Program-made: the position numbers and the translations under genes
Notes under the pieces: generated by a model
What the model saw: the letters and a program-made list of their open reading frames with translations, nothing else
Databases searched by the model: none
Told to the model about the DNA's origin: nothing
Part shown: positions 11,177-20,220 of the stretch, piece by piece
Layout: the number at the start of each line of letters is the position of its first letter
How positions within the stretch are numbered: the stretch's first letter is position 1
Source: Pseudomonas marginalis
GTDB lineage: Bacteria; Pseudomonadota; Gammaproteobacteria; Pseudomonadales; Pseudomonadaceae
Direction of reading: 5' to 3'
DNA length: 64,000 nt
Assembly: GCF_900105325.1 (NCBI RefSeq)
Contig: NZ_FNSU01000003.1
Span: 1,302,001-1,366,000, forward strand

Positions 11177-12742
11177 ATGCGCAACAACCAGCCCGTAACA
11201 CAGCGCGAGATTTCACTCGCGCCTTCGCAAAAACTCATCTCCGCCACCGATGTTCAAGGGATGATCACTTACTGCAACGACGCCTTCGTCGATATCAGCG
11301 GTTTTGAACGCGCCGACCTGATCGGCGCGCCCCAGAACATCGTGCGGCACCCCGACGTGCCACCCGCCGTTTTCGCCCACATGTGGAGCGCGCTCAAGCA
11401 AGGCCTGCCGTGGATGGGCATCGTCAAGAACCGCTCGAAAAACGGCGACCACTATTGGGTCAATGCCTACGTCACGCCGATCTTCGACGGCAGCCGGGTC
11501 GTTGGCTTCGAGTCGGTGCGGGTCAAGCCTACGGCCGATGAAATCCGCCGCGCCCAGGCCCTCTACCGGCGTCTGAGCCAAGGCAAGCCGGGCGTGCCGC
11601 GCCAGGATGCCTGGCTGCCGGCGGCAGTGAGTTGCGTGCCGTACATGGCCACCGGTGTGGCTGGCAGCGTCGCCGGGCTGTTCCTCAGTGCACCGGTGGC
11701 CGTCGCAGTGGCCGTGGCGGTCGCGCTGCCGGTGGGCCTGCTGTGCTCGCGCTGGCGCCAGGGCAGTACCCTGCGTCTATTGGAGGGGGTCGAACCCTCG
11801 ACGTCGGATGCCTTGATCGCGCAGATGTACAGTGACGCACGCGGCCCACAGTCGCGTTTGGAAACCGCGTTTCTCAGCCAGACCGCGCGCCTGAAAACCT
11901 GCCTCACCCGCCTGCAGGACAGCGCCGAACAACTGAGTACCCTGGCGGGGCAATCCGATCAGTTGGCTGCCGCCAGCGCCAAAGGCCTGAACCGCCAGCG
12001 CGTGGAAACCGAACAGGTCTCGGCGGCCGTCAACCAAATGGCCGCGACCACCCAGGAAGTCGCCAGCCATGTACAACGCACCGCCGACGCCACCCAACAG
12101 GCCAACGTGCTGACCGGGCGCGGCCGCGAAGTGGCGCGCGATACCCGTGAAGCCATCGAGCGTCTGTCCACCATGGTCGGCGAGACCGGGGTGACCGTGG
12201 CGCAACTGGCCAGGGACAGCGACGAAATCGGCAGCGTGGTGGATGTGATCAAGGGCATCGCCGACCAAACCAACCTGCTCGCCCTCAACGCCGCAATCGA
12301 AGCGGCGCGGGCCGGCGAACAAGGCCGAGGCTTTGCAGTGGTAGCCGACGAAGTGCGCCAACTGGCCCAGCGCACTTCACAATCGACCACCCAGATCCAT
12401 GGGCTGATCACCAAGCTCCAGGCATCCTCCAGCAACGCGGTGCAAAGCATGGAAAACGGCCAGCGCCAGGCCCAGGAAGGCGTAGCCTGGGTGCTGGAAG
12501 CGGACCAGGCCCTGGTGGGGATCAGCGAAGCGGTGTCGCATATCACCGACATGACCACCCAGATCGCCGCCGCCACCGAAGAACAAAGTGCCGTCGCCGA
12601 GGAGATCAGCCGCAACATCACCACCATCGCCGAACTGGCCGACCAGACCTCGATACAAGCCCATCAATCCACGGACCTGAGCAAGGAACTGACCAATACC
12701 GCGGCCACCCAATACGCGCTGGTTGAGCGCTTCAACCGCTAG
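11177..12742 (+). CDS. aer: Aerotaxis-type methyl-accepting chemotaxis protein (PAS-MCP, Aer-like)
   Basis: The 521-residue protein begins with a PAS domain (about 10-120; TYCNDAFVDISGFERADLIG and a KNGDHYWVNAYVTPI strand pair) that in Aer binds FAD. A hydrophobic hairpin (about 150-190) holds it at the membrane. A cytoplasmic signalling domain (about 250-521) follows, with the conserved tip ADQTNLLALNAAIEAARAGE. It would report redox or oxygen state to CheA/CheW. The ATG at 11177 follows GGGAG by nine bases and gives the length usual for pseudomonad Aer; an in-frame ATG at 11153 is less likely. Confidence 0.88.
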   Translation: MRNNQPVTQREISLAPSQKLISATDVQGMITYCNDAFVDISGFERADLIGAPQNIVRHPDVPPAVFAHMWSALKQGLPWMGIVKNRSKNGDHYWVNAYVTPIFDGSRVVGFESVRVKPTADEIRRAQALYRRLSQGKPGVPRQDAWLPAAVSCVPYMATGVAGSVAGLFLSAPVAVAVAVAVALPVGLLCSRWRQGSTLRLLEGVEPSTSDALIAQMYSDARGPQSRLETAFLSQTARLKTCLTRLQDSAEQLSTLAGQSDQLAAASAKGLNRQRVETEQVSAAVNQMAATTQEVASHVQRTADATQQANVLTGRGREVARDTREAIERLSTMVGETGVTVAQLARDSDEIGSVVDVIKGIADQTNLLALNAAIEAARAGEQGRGFAVVADEVRQLAQRTSQSTTQIHGLITKLQASSSNAVQSMENGQRQAQEGVAWVLEADQALVGISEAVSHITDMTTQIAAATEEQSAVAEEISRNITTIAELADQTSIQAHQSTDLSKELTNTAATQYALVERFNR

Positions 12743-12775
12743 AGGCAGACAAGCTTCTCTAGTAAGCCCGCTTAC

Positions 12776-13010
12776 TGTGGTGAGCGGGCTTGCCCCGCGC
12801 TGGGCTGCGAAGCGGCCCCAATCAAGATCACTGTGTTCCATCAGACAAGCCGCAGTGCCTGGTTTTGGGGCTGCTTCGCAGCCCAGCGCGGGGCAAGCCC
12901 GCTCACCACAACAAGCCCGGTCACTCACAACAGGCCTGCTCACCATAGTAAGCCTGCTCACCACTACAAGCCGGCTTGCAACAACAAGCCCGCTCGCAAC
13001 AAGATAACCA
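12776..13010. repeat. REPIN followed by degenerate 18-bp half-REP microrepeats
   Basis: A REPIN of the array-1 family spans 12776-12910 (outer arms TGTGGTGAGCGGGCTTGCCC and complement). From about 12900 to 13010 it passes into roughly six degraded copies of an 18-bp unit of the form acaacaagcccgctcacc. It sits between two genes of the same direction and makes up most of this 321-bp gap. Another AAGCCCGCTCA copy (13054-13064) touches the next start codon. Confidence 0.85.
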
Positions 13011-13063
13011 CTCATGCCAAGCTTGGGTTAACGTCCACTCATCCCTCTGCATGAAGCCCGCTC

Positions 13064-13684
13064 ATGTCCATCGCCGAGAACCTCATCGCCTTCACCTTCG
13101 CCGCCACCCTGCTGACCCTCACGCCCGGGCTCGACACCGCCTTGGTCCTGCGCACCGCCACGGTGGAAGGCAAGCGCCAGGCGCTGCAGGCCACGCTGGG
13201 CATCAACGCGGGTTGCCTGGTGTGGGGCGCCGCGGTTGCCTTTGGCCTGGGCGCGTTGATCGCGGTGTCGGAGATGGCGTTCAACCTGCTCAAGTACTGC
13301 GGCGCGGCTTACCTGGCCTGGCTGGGGCTGAACATGCTGGTGTGTCCGCGCCGCTCATTGGCACCCGCTTCAGCCGATGGCAAGCCCGGCGGCAACGGGT
13401 TTATCAAGGGCATGCTGGGCAATGTGCTGAACCCCAAGGTGGGGATTTTCTACGTGTCGTTCCTGCCGCAATTTATCCCCCAAGGGCATTCGCTGATTGC
13501 CTGGACCTTCGGCCTGGTGAGCATCCATGTGTTGCTCGGGCTGCTGTGGTCGCTGGTATTGATCGGCGCCACGCAGTCGCTGTCCGGGTTCCTGCGCCGC
13601 GAAAAGGTCATCCAGTGGATGGATCGCACCACCGGCGTGATCTTCGTGCTGTTTGCCGCAAAGCTGGCGTTCAGCAAGCGCTGA
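13064..13684 (+). CDS. LysE/RhtB-family amino-acid exporter
   Basis: This 206-residue inner-membrane protein has the six-segment LysE pattern: the N-terminal LTPGLDTALVLRTA motif, a G..G/A-rich second segment, and the central NVLNPKVGIFYVSFLPQFI motif typical of RhtB-like exporters. Relatives expel homoserine, threonine or other amino acids by proton exchange; the substrate here is not predictable. The ATG at 13064 gives the right N-terminus but has no Shine-Dalgarno sequence, because a REP-derived repeat runs into it. Confidence 0.85.
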   Translation: MSIAENLIAFTFAATLLTLTPGLDTALVLRTATVEGKRQALQATLGINAGCLVWGAAVAFGLGALIAVSEMAFNLLKYCGAAYLAWLGLNMLVCPRRSLAPASADGKPGGNGFIKGMLGNVLNPKVGIFYVSFLPQFIPQGHSLIAWTFGLVSIHVLLGLLWSLVLIGATQSLSGFLRREKVIQWMDRTTGVIFVLFAAKLAFSKR

Positions 13685-13752
13685 GTTTTCCCCATGCCAA
13701 ATCCCTCCTTGCCCCCTCGGCGCAAACACGCTACAAATCCCCCTTCACGAAG

Positions 13753-13763
13753 TTGTACGACAA
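13753..13763. promoter_or_regulatory. FadR/FCD-type operator motif upstream of the DMT transporter
   Basis: TTGTACGACAA matches the TNGTNNNACNA consensus of FCD-type GntR regulators and is flanked by G and C, giving 5-bp arms (GTTGT/ACAAC). It lies 53 bp upstream of the transporter start. The regulator is unknown. Confidence 0.4.
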
Positions 13764-13816
13764 CCTAAAAATAAATCGCCATCCCCGACGATGGCGCCAA
13801 CCGCCCGAGCCCCAGC

Positions 13817-14752
13817 ATGACTCCGCCTGCCCCGACGCAAACTGCCCCCGCCCTGTTCTCCCGCCCCATTGCCGTGTTGATTCTGCTCTGCATGGGCTGT
13901 GCCTTCGCCGGCAATCACATCGCCGCTCGGGTCGCCTTCGATGATGGCGCCGGTGTGCTGTTGGCCATTCTGCTGCGCTCGGGTGGCACCTTGCTGGTGC
14001 TGGCGGTGCTAGTACTGTGGCAACGCCAAAGCCTGCGCCTGCCCGCAGGTGCATGGCGCTGGCAAGTGCTGCTGGGCCTGCTTATCACTACCCAGAGCCT
14101 GTGCCTCTACTCCGCAGTGGCCCGCGTGCCGGTGGCGCTGGCGCTGCTGGTGGGCAACGTGTTCCCGATTCTGCTTGCCCTGCTCACCTGGGCATTCGGC
14201 GGCCCACGTCCGACGGCGCGCACCGCCTTGCTGATGGGCTTGATCCTGGTGGGCCTGGTGTTTGTGCTGGACGTACCCGGCCGCCTCTCAGGCAGTGCCG
14301 ATATCGGCCCGCAATGGCTGCTCGGCGTCGGCCTGGCCTTCTGCGCCGCGTTCGTGTTCGCCTGCGCGCTGTGGATCACCGACCACAAGTTGTCCCAGGT
14401 ACGCGGCTCCGTGCGCAGCCTGCTGACCATCTTCATCGTATTCAGCAGTGTCAACCTCGCCGGCCTCAGCGGCGCCCTTCCCGGCGGCCTGAACCCGCCG
14501 GCCACGGGTACCGGCTGGCTGGCACTCGCAACGTTGATGGTGCTGTACGGCACCGGTTTTATCGTGCTGTTCATGTCGGTCCCGCGCCTGGACATGCCGC
14601 GCAATGCGCCGGTCATGAACATTGAGCCGCTGGCGACGTTGCTGATGGGCTGGATCGTGCTCGATCAAATGCTCAGCGCCGGCCAGATAGTCGGCGGCGT
14701 CATCGTGGTGACCGGGATTGTGCTGCTGACCTATCGCAAGTCTGCCCGGTAA
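13817..14752 (+). CDS. EamA/DMT-superfamily transporter
   Basis: This 311-residue membrane protein has ten hydrophobic segments in two EamA halves (about 20-150 and 165-305), the layout of drug/metabolite exporters such as RhaT/YdcZ relatives. Small residues crowd the first segment of each half. The closing AGQIVGGVIVVTGIVLLTYR is typical of the tenth segment. Substrate cannot be read from sequence. No strong ribosome-binding site precedes the ATG. An FCD-type operator lies just upstream. Confidence 0.85.
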   Translation: MTPPAPTQTAPALFSRPIAVLILLCMGCAFAGNHIAARVAFDDGAGVLLAILLRSGGTLLVLAVLVLWQRQSLRLPAGAWRWQVLLGLLITTQSLCLYSAVARVPVALALLVGNVFPILLALLTWAFGGPRPTARTALLMGLILVGLVFVLDVPGRLSGSADIGPQWLLGVGLAFCAAFVFACALWITDHKLSQVRGSVRSLLTIFIVFSSVNLAGLSGALPGGLNPPATGTGWLALATLMVLYGTGFIVLFMSVPRLDMPRNAPVMNIEPLATLLMGWIVLDQMLSAGQIVGGVIVVTGIVLLTYRKSAR

Positions 14753-14900
14753 CGATAAATCCCCGCCTGACCTGGCCCAATTCCTGCCTCCCCAATCCCA
14801 CCCGGTCGCTACTGACTACGCGGACGACTCTTTTGAGCCCGGCCGTCCAACACCCTCCCCGGATAATCCAGCATCCCCGACCCCGTCCGAGGCCTTCCCC

Positions 14901-16238
14901 ATGACGAGCCCCTCCACCGAACAGGTAAGCCCCCAAACCCTGCGCAAGGTCATCATCGCCGCCGGCATCGGTAACTTCGTCGAATGGTTTGACTTCGCCG
15001 TGTACGGCTTCCTCGCCACCACCATCGCCCAACAGTTCTTCCCCAGCGGCGATGCCAGCGCGGCCTTGCTCAAAACCTTCGCGGTGTTCGCCGTCGCCTT
15101 CGCCTTCCGGCCCCTGGGCGGGATTTTCTTCGGCATGCTCGGCGACCGTATCGGGCGCAAGCGCACCCTGGCCATGACCATCCTGCTGATGGCCGGCGCC
15201 ACCACCTTGATCGGCCTGCTGCCCACCTACGCCGCCATCGGCGTCACGGCGCCGATCCTGTTGTCGCTGATCCGCTGTGCCCAGGGTTTCTCCGCCGGCG
15301 GCGAATACGCCGGTGCCTGTGCCTACCTGATGGAGCACGCGCCCCGGGACAAACGCGCCTGGTACGGCAGCTTCGTGCCGGTGTCGACGTTCTCCGCCTT
15401 CGCCGCCGCCGCCGTGGTGGCGTACGCCCTTGAAGCGTCGTTGTCCGCCGAGGCCATGGGCAATTGGGGTTGGCGCCTGCCGTTCCTGATCGCCGCGCCG
15501 CTGGGCCTGGTGGGCCTTTACCTGCGCTGGAAGCTGGATGAGACGCCCGCCTTCCAGGCCGTGAAGCAGGAGCACGCGGTGGCCCACTCGCCACTCAAGG
15601 AAACCTTGCGCAACCATGGTGCGGCGATCTGCTGCCTGGGCGCTTTTGTGTCACTGACGGCGCTGTCGTTTTATATGTTCACCACCTACTTCGCGACGTA
15701 CCTGCAAGTGGCCGGTGGGCTGAGTCGGGCGATGGCGTTGCTGGTGTCGCTGATCGCGTTGATCTTCGCCGCGGCGATTTGCCCGCTGGCGGGGCTGTAT
15801 TCGGATCGCGTGGGGCGTCGGGTCACGGTGATGACGGCGTGCGTGTTGTTGATGGTGGTGGTGTATCCGTCGTTCCTGATGGCCAGTTCCGGTTCGTTCA
15901 CGGCGTCAATTGTCGGGGTGATGTTGCTGGCGGTCGGCGCAGTACTGTGTGGTGTGGTGACGGCGGCGTTGCTGTCGGAGACCTTTCCGACCCGCACGCG
16001 CTATACCGCCTCGGCGATTACCTACAACATGGCGTATACGATCTTCGGCGGTACCGCGCCGCTGATGGCCACGTGGTTGATCAGCACCACCGGCAGCAAC
16101 CTGTCACCGGCGTTCTACCTGATTGCCGTGGCATTGCTGGCGTTGGCGGGCGGGCTGGCATTGCCGGAGACGTCGAGGATTTCCCTGCACGACGTGGGCG
16201 CAGAGGACAAAAGCCCGGCGCCGCTGCTCTCGCGTTAA
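14901..16238 (+). CDS. MFS transporter of the metabolite:H+ symporter (MHS) family
   Basis: The 445-residue protein has twelve predicted membrane segments. It shows the MHS hallmarks GNFVEWFDFAVYGF at the N-terminus, RPLGGIFFGMLGDRIGRKR in loop 2-3 and AQGFSAGGEYAGA in segment 4. Members (KgtP, ShiA, ProP, citrate carriers) take up carboxylates or osmolytes with protons. It lacks the C-terminal coiled coil of ProP (present in the paralogue at 50217), so an organic-acid substrate is more likely. The gene stands alone. Confidence 0.87.
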   Translation: MTSPSTEQVSPQTLRKVIIAAGIGNFVEWFDFAVYGFLATTIAQQFFPSGDASAALLKTFAVFAVAFAFRPLGGIFFGMLGDRIGRKRTLAMTILLMAGATTLIGLLPTYAAIGVTAPILLSLIRCAQGFSAGGEYAGACAYLMEHAPRDKRAWYGSFVPVSTFSAFAAAAVVAYALEASLSAEAMGNWGWRLPFLIAAPLGLVGLYLRWKLDETPAFQAVKQEHAVAHSPLKETLRNHGAAICCLGAFVSLTALSFYMFTTYFATYLQVAGGLSRAMALLVSLIALIFAAAICPLAGLYSDRVGRRVTVMTACVLLMVVVYPSFLMASSGSFTASIVGVMLLAVGAVLCGVVTAALLSETFPTRTRYTASAITYNMAYTIFGGTAPLMATWLISTTGSNLSPAFYLIAVALLALAGGLALPETSRISLHDVGAEDKSPAPLLSR

Positions 16239-16303
16239 GCACCCACACCGTCCAAACCGTAGCAGCGGCCGACGCATGAGCAGCGCTTTTTGAAGGAGCC
16301 GCT

Positions 16304-16354
16304 ATGAACACAGCGGTATGCATCGTTGCACCGGTTTGGGATGCCAAGCCTTGA
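16304..16354 (+). CDS. Possible 16-codon small ORF with strong ribosome-binding site
   Basis: ATG at 16304 opens a frame of 16 codons (MNTAVCIVAPVWDAKP). AAGGAG (16293-16298) lies five bases upstream, a better site than most long genes here have. A small hairpin (CCGCT/AGCGG) puts the start codon in its loop. It sits between convergent genes. No homologue is recognised. It may be a chance ORF or a decayed gene start. Confidence 0.2.
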   Translation: MNTAVCIVAPVWDAKP

Positions 16355-16362
16355 GCGGGCAC

Positions 16363-16860
16363 TCAGCCCCCCGCCAACAGCCCAACCAACTGCCACGGCG
16401 TCATCTTCGTCACCATGATCATCACGATCACAAACATCCCCAAGAACCCGAAGACGCCCAGCCAGAACCATTTCCGGTACACACCACGGAATCCATCATC
16501 CAGCACCGTGTCGGTCTCGACCGCCCGCGAGGCCATCTGCTGCAAGCGCTTCTGCAGTACCAGCACCGGCAGCCACAGCGAGCCCACGCAGAGGAAGATG
16601 ATCAACGCGGTCAGTACCCATTCCGTGGTCACAGACAGCCCGGCAAGCTGGATCAGCAGCAAGCCCGTGATGATCTGAATAACGCCCGCCGGCGTGGTAA
16701 TCCAAGTATCAAACCGTACGACCATACGCGCCACATGGGCGATCACTTGCGGGTTGGCCGTGCGACTGGCGGCGATCAGGTAGAGGTACGAGCCCATGCC
16801 GAAGCCGAACAGGAAAATCGCCGCGATGATGTGCAGGTACTTCAGGCACAGGTAGAGCAT
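16363..16860 (-). CDS. DUF2269-family integral membrane protein
   Basis: This 165-residue protein has four clear hydrophobic segments (about 5-25, 55-75, 80-105 and 135-155), as in DUF2269 proteins of unknown function. The first helix carries a KYLHIIAAIFLFG motif with the family's conserved histidine. It starts three bases after the stop of the saccharopine-dehydrogenase-like gene, so the two form an operon; this pairing is common in pseudomonads. No biochemical role is established. Confidence 0.8.
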   Translation of the reverse strand: MLYLCLKYLHIIAAIFLFGFGMGSYLYLIAASRTANPQVIAHVARMVVRFDTWITTPAGVIQIITGLLLIQLAGLSVTTEWVLTALIIFLCVGSLWLPVLVLQKRLQQMASRAVETDTVLDDGFRGVYRKWFWLGVFGFLGMFVIVMIMVTKMTPWQLVGLLAGG

Positions 16861-16863
16861 CCG

Positions 16864-17991
16864 TCAGGCCTGCCCGTCAGAGAAGCGCACCGTCAGGCTC
16901 AGCTTCGTCGGTTCGTTGATGGCGGCCATGTATTCGTCGACGCTGATTTCGCCTACGCACGGGCGGGCACCGGGCTCGGGCACGTAACCGTGGGCCATTT
17001 TGGTGGCAAGGGCAACGGCTGCACAGCTGGGGATTTCAGGGCCCTTGTCGTCCAGGGCCGTGAGTTGCACCGCCAGGGACAGCGGCTGACCGTGCATGCC
17101 CAGGCCTTGCACGTCGATGTACATCGCGCTTTTGCCATCACCCAATCGTTCGAACCAGGTGCCCAGGCGATGCAGTCTGGCGGCCCATGCAAGGTGGTCG
17201 CGCACAATGCCCATGCGTAGCGCTTGCGCCAGCAGATAATTGGCGACACCGCCCAGTTTGAGCCCCGCACCGGCCTTGAAGCGCAAGGTATGGGCGCCAT
17301 AACGACCAGCGAATATATCCATGTCGGGCACGTCCACATTGGCCAGCACCCGCGTGCCGAGCTGGGGCATCCTGCGCAGGGTCAGGTCCTGCCAGCCCAG
17401 CACTTCGTGCACCTGGCCCTGCTTGAGTTGCTTGATCGGTTTGCCCGCGTAGGCAAGCACACCTTCGATGGTCGACAGCCCCGGCATCTTCGCCGAAGAG
17501 GAAATGCCATGCTCGATGGTGTCGATGCGCGTAAAGCGATCGCGGTACTGATCGATGATGGCGGACGACAACGTCGGTACAGAGCTGCAACCGCTGAGGA
17601 CGGCCACGCTCGCCTGCCGGGCTTTCGCATCCAGCACGCCGACGCCATTGACGAAGGTCCGGCAATCCGACAGGTCGCAGTAGTTCACGCCCGCGTCGAT
17701 GCAGTGCTGGGCGACGGCATAGGATTGCCCCTGGAACGGGCCGCCGGTGTGGATCACCAACTGGATGTCCATCGACTGCAAGACGCCAGCGAACCCGGCC
17801 GCCATGGCATCGCCGCACCAGCTTTCGCACACGCGGCCGGAGGATGTTTTCAACGCATCGACTTTGCCCTGCAACTTGTGTGGGTGGCGGCCCGAGACCA
17901 CCAGTTCAATGCCCGGCGCGCCCGCCAGGTGCTGGCAAATGATGCTGCCAAAGTTGCCGTAGCCGCCGATCACCATCACCCTGAGTGCCAT
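16864..17991 (-). CDS. Saccharopine dehydrogenase-like NAD(P)-binding oxidoreductase
   Basis: The 375-residue protein begins with a Rossmann motif (VIGGYGNFGSIICQHL, about 7-22) of the saccharopine-dehydrogenase N-terminal family. The catalytic region continues through HTGGPFQGQSYAVAQHCIDAG. The rest resembles uncharacterised members rather than true lysine-pathway enzymes, and no lysine genes are near. It is the first gene of an operon with a DUF2269 membrane protein. A role in modifying a membrane-associated metabolite is speculative. Confidence 0.78.
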   Translation of the reverse strand: MALRVMVIGGYGNFGSIICQHLAGAPGIELVVSGRHPHKLQGKVDALKTSSGRVCESWCGDAMAAGFAGVLQSMDIQLVIHTGGPFQGQSYAVAQHCIDAGVNYCDLSDCRTFVNGVGVLDAKARQASVAVLSGCSSVPTLSSAIIDQYRDRFTRIDTIEHGISSSAKMPGLSTIEGVLAYAGKPIKQLKQGQVHEVLGWQDLTLRRMPQLGTRVLANVDVPDMDIFAGRYGAHTLRFKAGAGLKLGGVANYLLAQALRMGIVRDHLAWAARLHRLGTWFERLGDGKSAMYIDVQGLGMHGQPLSLAVQLTALDDKGPEIPSCAAVALATKMAHGYVPEPGARPCVGEISVDEYMAAINEPTKLSLTVRFSDGQA

Positions 17992-18121
17992 TGCATGCTT
18001 CCCTGATCAATCAATTGTGCGCGGGGCCTGAGACAGGCCAGCAGCTGAAACGGCTAAAGATACCCGATTTGTTTAATCGCCTGAGCCAGGATCGACACTC
18101 AGGCAGCATTGCTCCCAAGCC

Positions 18122-19528
18122 TCAGGGCTGCTTACGATAAAACCCGGTCAGGTAGTCCTGGCTGTCCGGCGCCGAGTTGTGCTCGATCACGGCAAAGCCC
18201 TTCACCAGTTGGATGTGATACGGCCCGGCCCGAGGGGGCGCCTGGGGTGCGCGCACGATGATCAGGTTTTCGGTTTCCATCGGCACGCTTTGGTGCGTAG
18301 TGATGATGATCTTGTCGGTGCCGGTGTCTTTGAGCGTCACGCTGAGTTCCGCCACTTCCCGGCCCTGGGCGTCGCGTTCGGGAAGGATTTTCAGGTCCAG
18401 GTCACCGTCGCGGCCGAGGAAGTCATCGCGCATCTGGTAATGGCCATCGCGCTGGTCGCGGGCCACGTCGCCGAGTTTGTCGTACTCAGGTTCCCGGTCC
18501 TGCCTGTGCAGTTGAATCTGCAGCTCGGGCTGGTCGCCCTTGGCGCCACTGACCCAGGTGCCCGCGTAGGCATAAGGTTCGACGGTTTCCCGCGTGATGC
18601 GCCAGATGCCGGTTTGACGGCCATCATCGGCATATTCGTGCAGGTAGATAAACGACTGGTCGCCGTACTCACCCTGGTCGCCCACCAGCTTGATCGGCTT
18701 GCCGCTGCCGCTTTTGGTGTAGCGCAACTCACCGATCAGCACCGCGCCTTGTTGCTGGTACCAGAGCTGCACCGGGATCTTGCCGTTGAGGGTGCCGGTC
18801 AGGAACTCGGGGTCTTCGTTGACCGGCCCTTCCAGCCTGGGCGTTTCCAGCCACTGGCCGTCCTTCCACTCACCGGTGGTGCGCAGCATGTAGCCGCTGG
18901 GCATGCTGTTGTTGGCGTCATCGTCCGTCGCCGGCACTTCTGCCTGGGTGTACGCGCTGAGTCGCACCAGTTTGCCATCGCGCATCTGATAGCGGCTGGC
19001 GCGGGTCCAGCAGCAACCCCGGTCGGTCTGCGAATGGATAATGCCGTCCTTGGGATTGATCGAAAACATCCCGCCGGAGGTCTCGTTGGCGAGGTCGGTC
19101 AAGGGGCCATTCAGCACCCAGCGGGACGTGTGCGGGTCTTGCAGATACACGTCGTAACTGGACTGGAAGTCCTTATCCGCACCGGTGCCATTGCGGATCG
19201 CCAGGTCCTGGCGGCCATCCTGGTTGATATCGGCGAAGTACACCACGCCGTTCTCCCCCATCAGGCGCCAGTCCACGGTTCTGCCTTGCTGGTCCAGCGG
19301 CACCTGGGCATCCGGGGTCTGCAATTGCTGAAGGATTTCAAGGGAGCGTTTGTCGCGCAGGGTGATGAGCGCCGGCGCCAGGTGCTGCAAGTCCTGCGGC
19401 ACCTCCGGGAACAACACTTCGACCAGGTATTGACCACTGGGGTCATTGACCGAGAACGAACGGGGCTCGGCCATGACGGGAGCGGCCAGGGCCAGGGAGA
19501 GGAGTACACCGCTGAGTCGCGTACGCAT
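18122..19528 (-). CDS. Secreted protein with a DxNxDGxxD calcium-type repeat, function unknown
   Basis: This 468-residue protein starts with a signal peptide (MRTRLSGVLLSLALAAPVMA, cleavage likely after residue 20). AAGGA lies eight bases upstream of this start, so I prefer it to longer frames. Around residue 120 it carries VYFADINQDGRQDLAIRN, the EF-hand-like FG-GAP/VCBS motif often found in secreted Ca-binding proteins. The remainder is rich in beta-strand-type sequence with no enzyme motif I can name. It is probably periplasmic or exported. Confidence 0.65.
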   Translation of the reverse strand: MRTRLSGVLLSLALAAPVMAEPRSFSVNDPSGQYLVEVLFPEVPQDLQHLAPALITLRDKRSLEILQQLQTPDAQVPLDQQGRTVDWRLMGENGVVYFADINQDGRQDLAIRNGTGADKDFQSSYDVYLQDPHTSRWVLNGPLTDLANETSGGMFSINPKDGIIHSQTDRGCCWTRASRYQMRDGKLVRLSAYTQAEVPATDDDANNSMPSGYMLRTTGEWKDGQWLETPRLEGPVNEDPEFLTGTLNGKIPVQLWYQQQGAVLIGELRYTKSGSGKPIKLVGDQGEYGDQSFIYLHEYADDGRQTGIWRITRETVEPYAYAGTWVSGAKGDQPELQIQLHRQDREPEYDKLGDVARDQRDGHYQMRDDFLGRDGDLDLKILPERDAQGREVAELSVTLKDTGTDKIIITTHQSVPMETENLIIVRAPQAPPRAGPYHIQLVKGFAVIEHNSAPDSQDYLTGFYRKQP

Positions 19529-19656
19529 CCAACGCATCCTTGCTGAAATTCGGGGGCGGCAGTGTAAAGGCAAATGGCGAAGGCATCGAACAAATCGCTG
19601 TTTAGGCGCACTCAATGGCTGCTATGTTTTGTGCCTCACGAGCCAAAGGATGTGCC

Positions 19657-20220
19657 ATGGACCCCCTAGCCACAAACGCTGCACTGGTGCTCATCGACAT
19701 GCAGCAGGGCATGAACGACCCCAAGCTCGGGCGCCGCAATAATCCGCAGGCCGAGCAGCAGTTGCAGCAGTTGCTCGGCGCCTGGCGGCAGTCGGGGCGA
19801 CCGGTGGTGCACGTCAGGCACATCTCCCGTACCCCCGGTTCGGTATTCTGGCCGGGCCAGCCGGGCTGCGAATTTCAGCCTGGGCTGCAACCACTGGCCC
19901 ACGAACACGTGGTGGAAAAGAACGTACCCTGTGCCTTCATCGCCACCGGGCTGGAACGCTGGCTGCACGCGCGTTCGATCAAGCAACTGGTGATCGCCGG
20001 GGTGATCACCAACAACTCCGTCGAAGCAACGGCACGCACAGGCGGCAACCTGGGCTTTGACGTGCTCGTCGCCGCAGACGCCTGCTACACCTTCGATCAA
20101 ACCGATTTGTCCGGGCGCCTGTGGCCGGCCGAGGACGTGCACGCACTGTCGCTGAGCAACCTGGCCATGGACTATGCCAGGGTGGTCGAGACGGCCGGGA
20201 TTCTCGGCGCTATGCGCTGA
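19657..20220 (+). CDS. Isochorismatase-fold hydrolase with serine in place of the catalytic cysteine
   Basis: The 187-residue protein has the fold's aspartate (LVLIDMQQGMND, about 12) and lysine (HVVEKNVPCAF, about 90). The third catalytic position, usually Cys in a T..CVEATAR-type motif, is serine here (GVITNNSVEATARTGG, about 125). Cysteine hydrolases such as nicotinamidase need the cysteine, whereas isochorismatases such as EntB and PhzD do without it. The reaction is therefore open: isochorismate-type vinyl-ether hydrolysis, or a changed amidase. The ATG at 19657 has AAGGA upstream. The 3' end overlaps the convergent Nudix gene by 11 bp. Confidence 0.82.
   Translation: MDPLATNAALVLIDMQQGMNDPKLGRRNNPQAEQQLQQLLGAWRQSGRPVVHVRHISRTPGSVFWPGQPGCEFQPGLQPLAHEHVVEKNVPCAFIATGLERWLHARSIKQLVIAGVITNNSVEATARTGGNLGFDVLVAADACYTFDQTDLSGRLWPAEDVHALSLSNLAMDYARVVETAGILGAMR

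Noticed and set aside
16864..17991. Lysine-pathway saccharopine dehydrogenase (lys gene name)
   Set aside because: Only the N-terminal Rossmann family matches; no pathway neighbours, and it is paired with a DUF2269 membrane protein.
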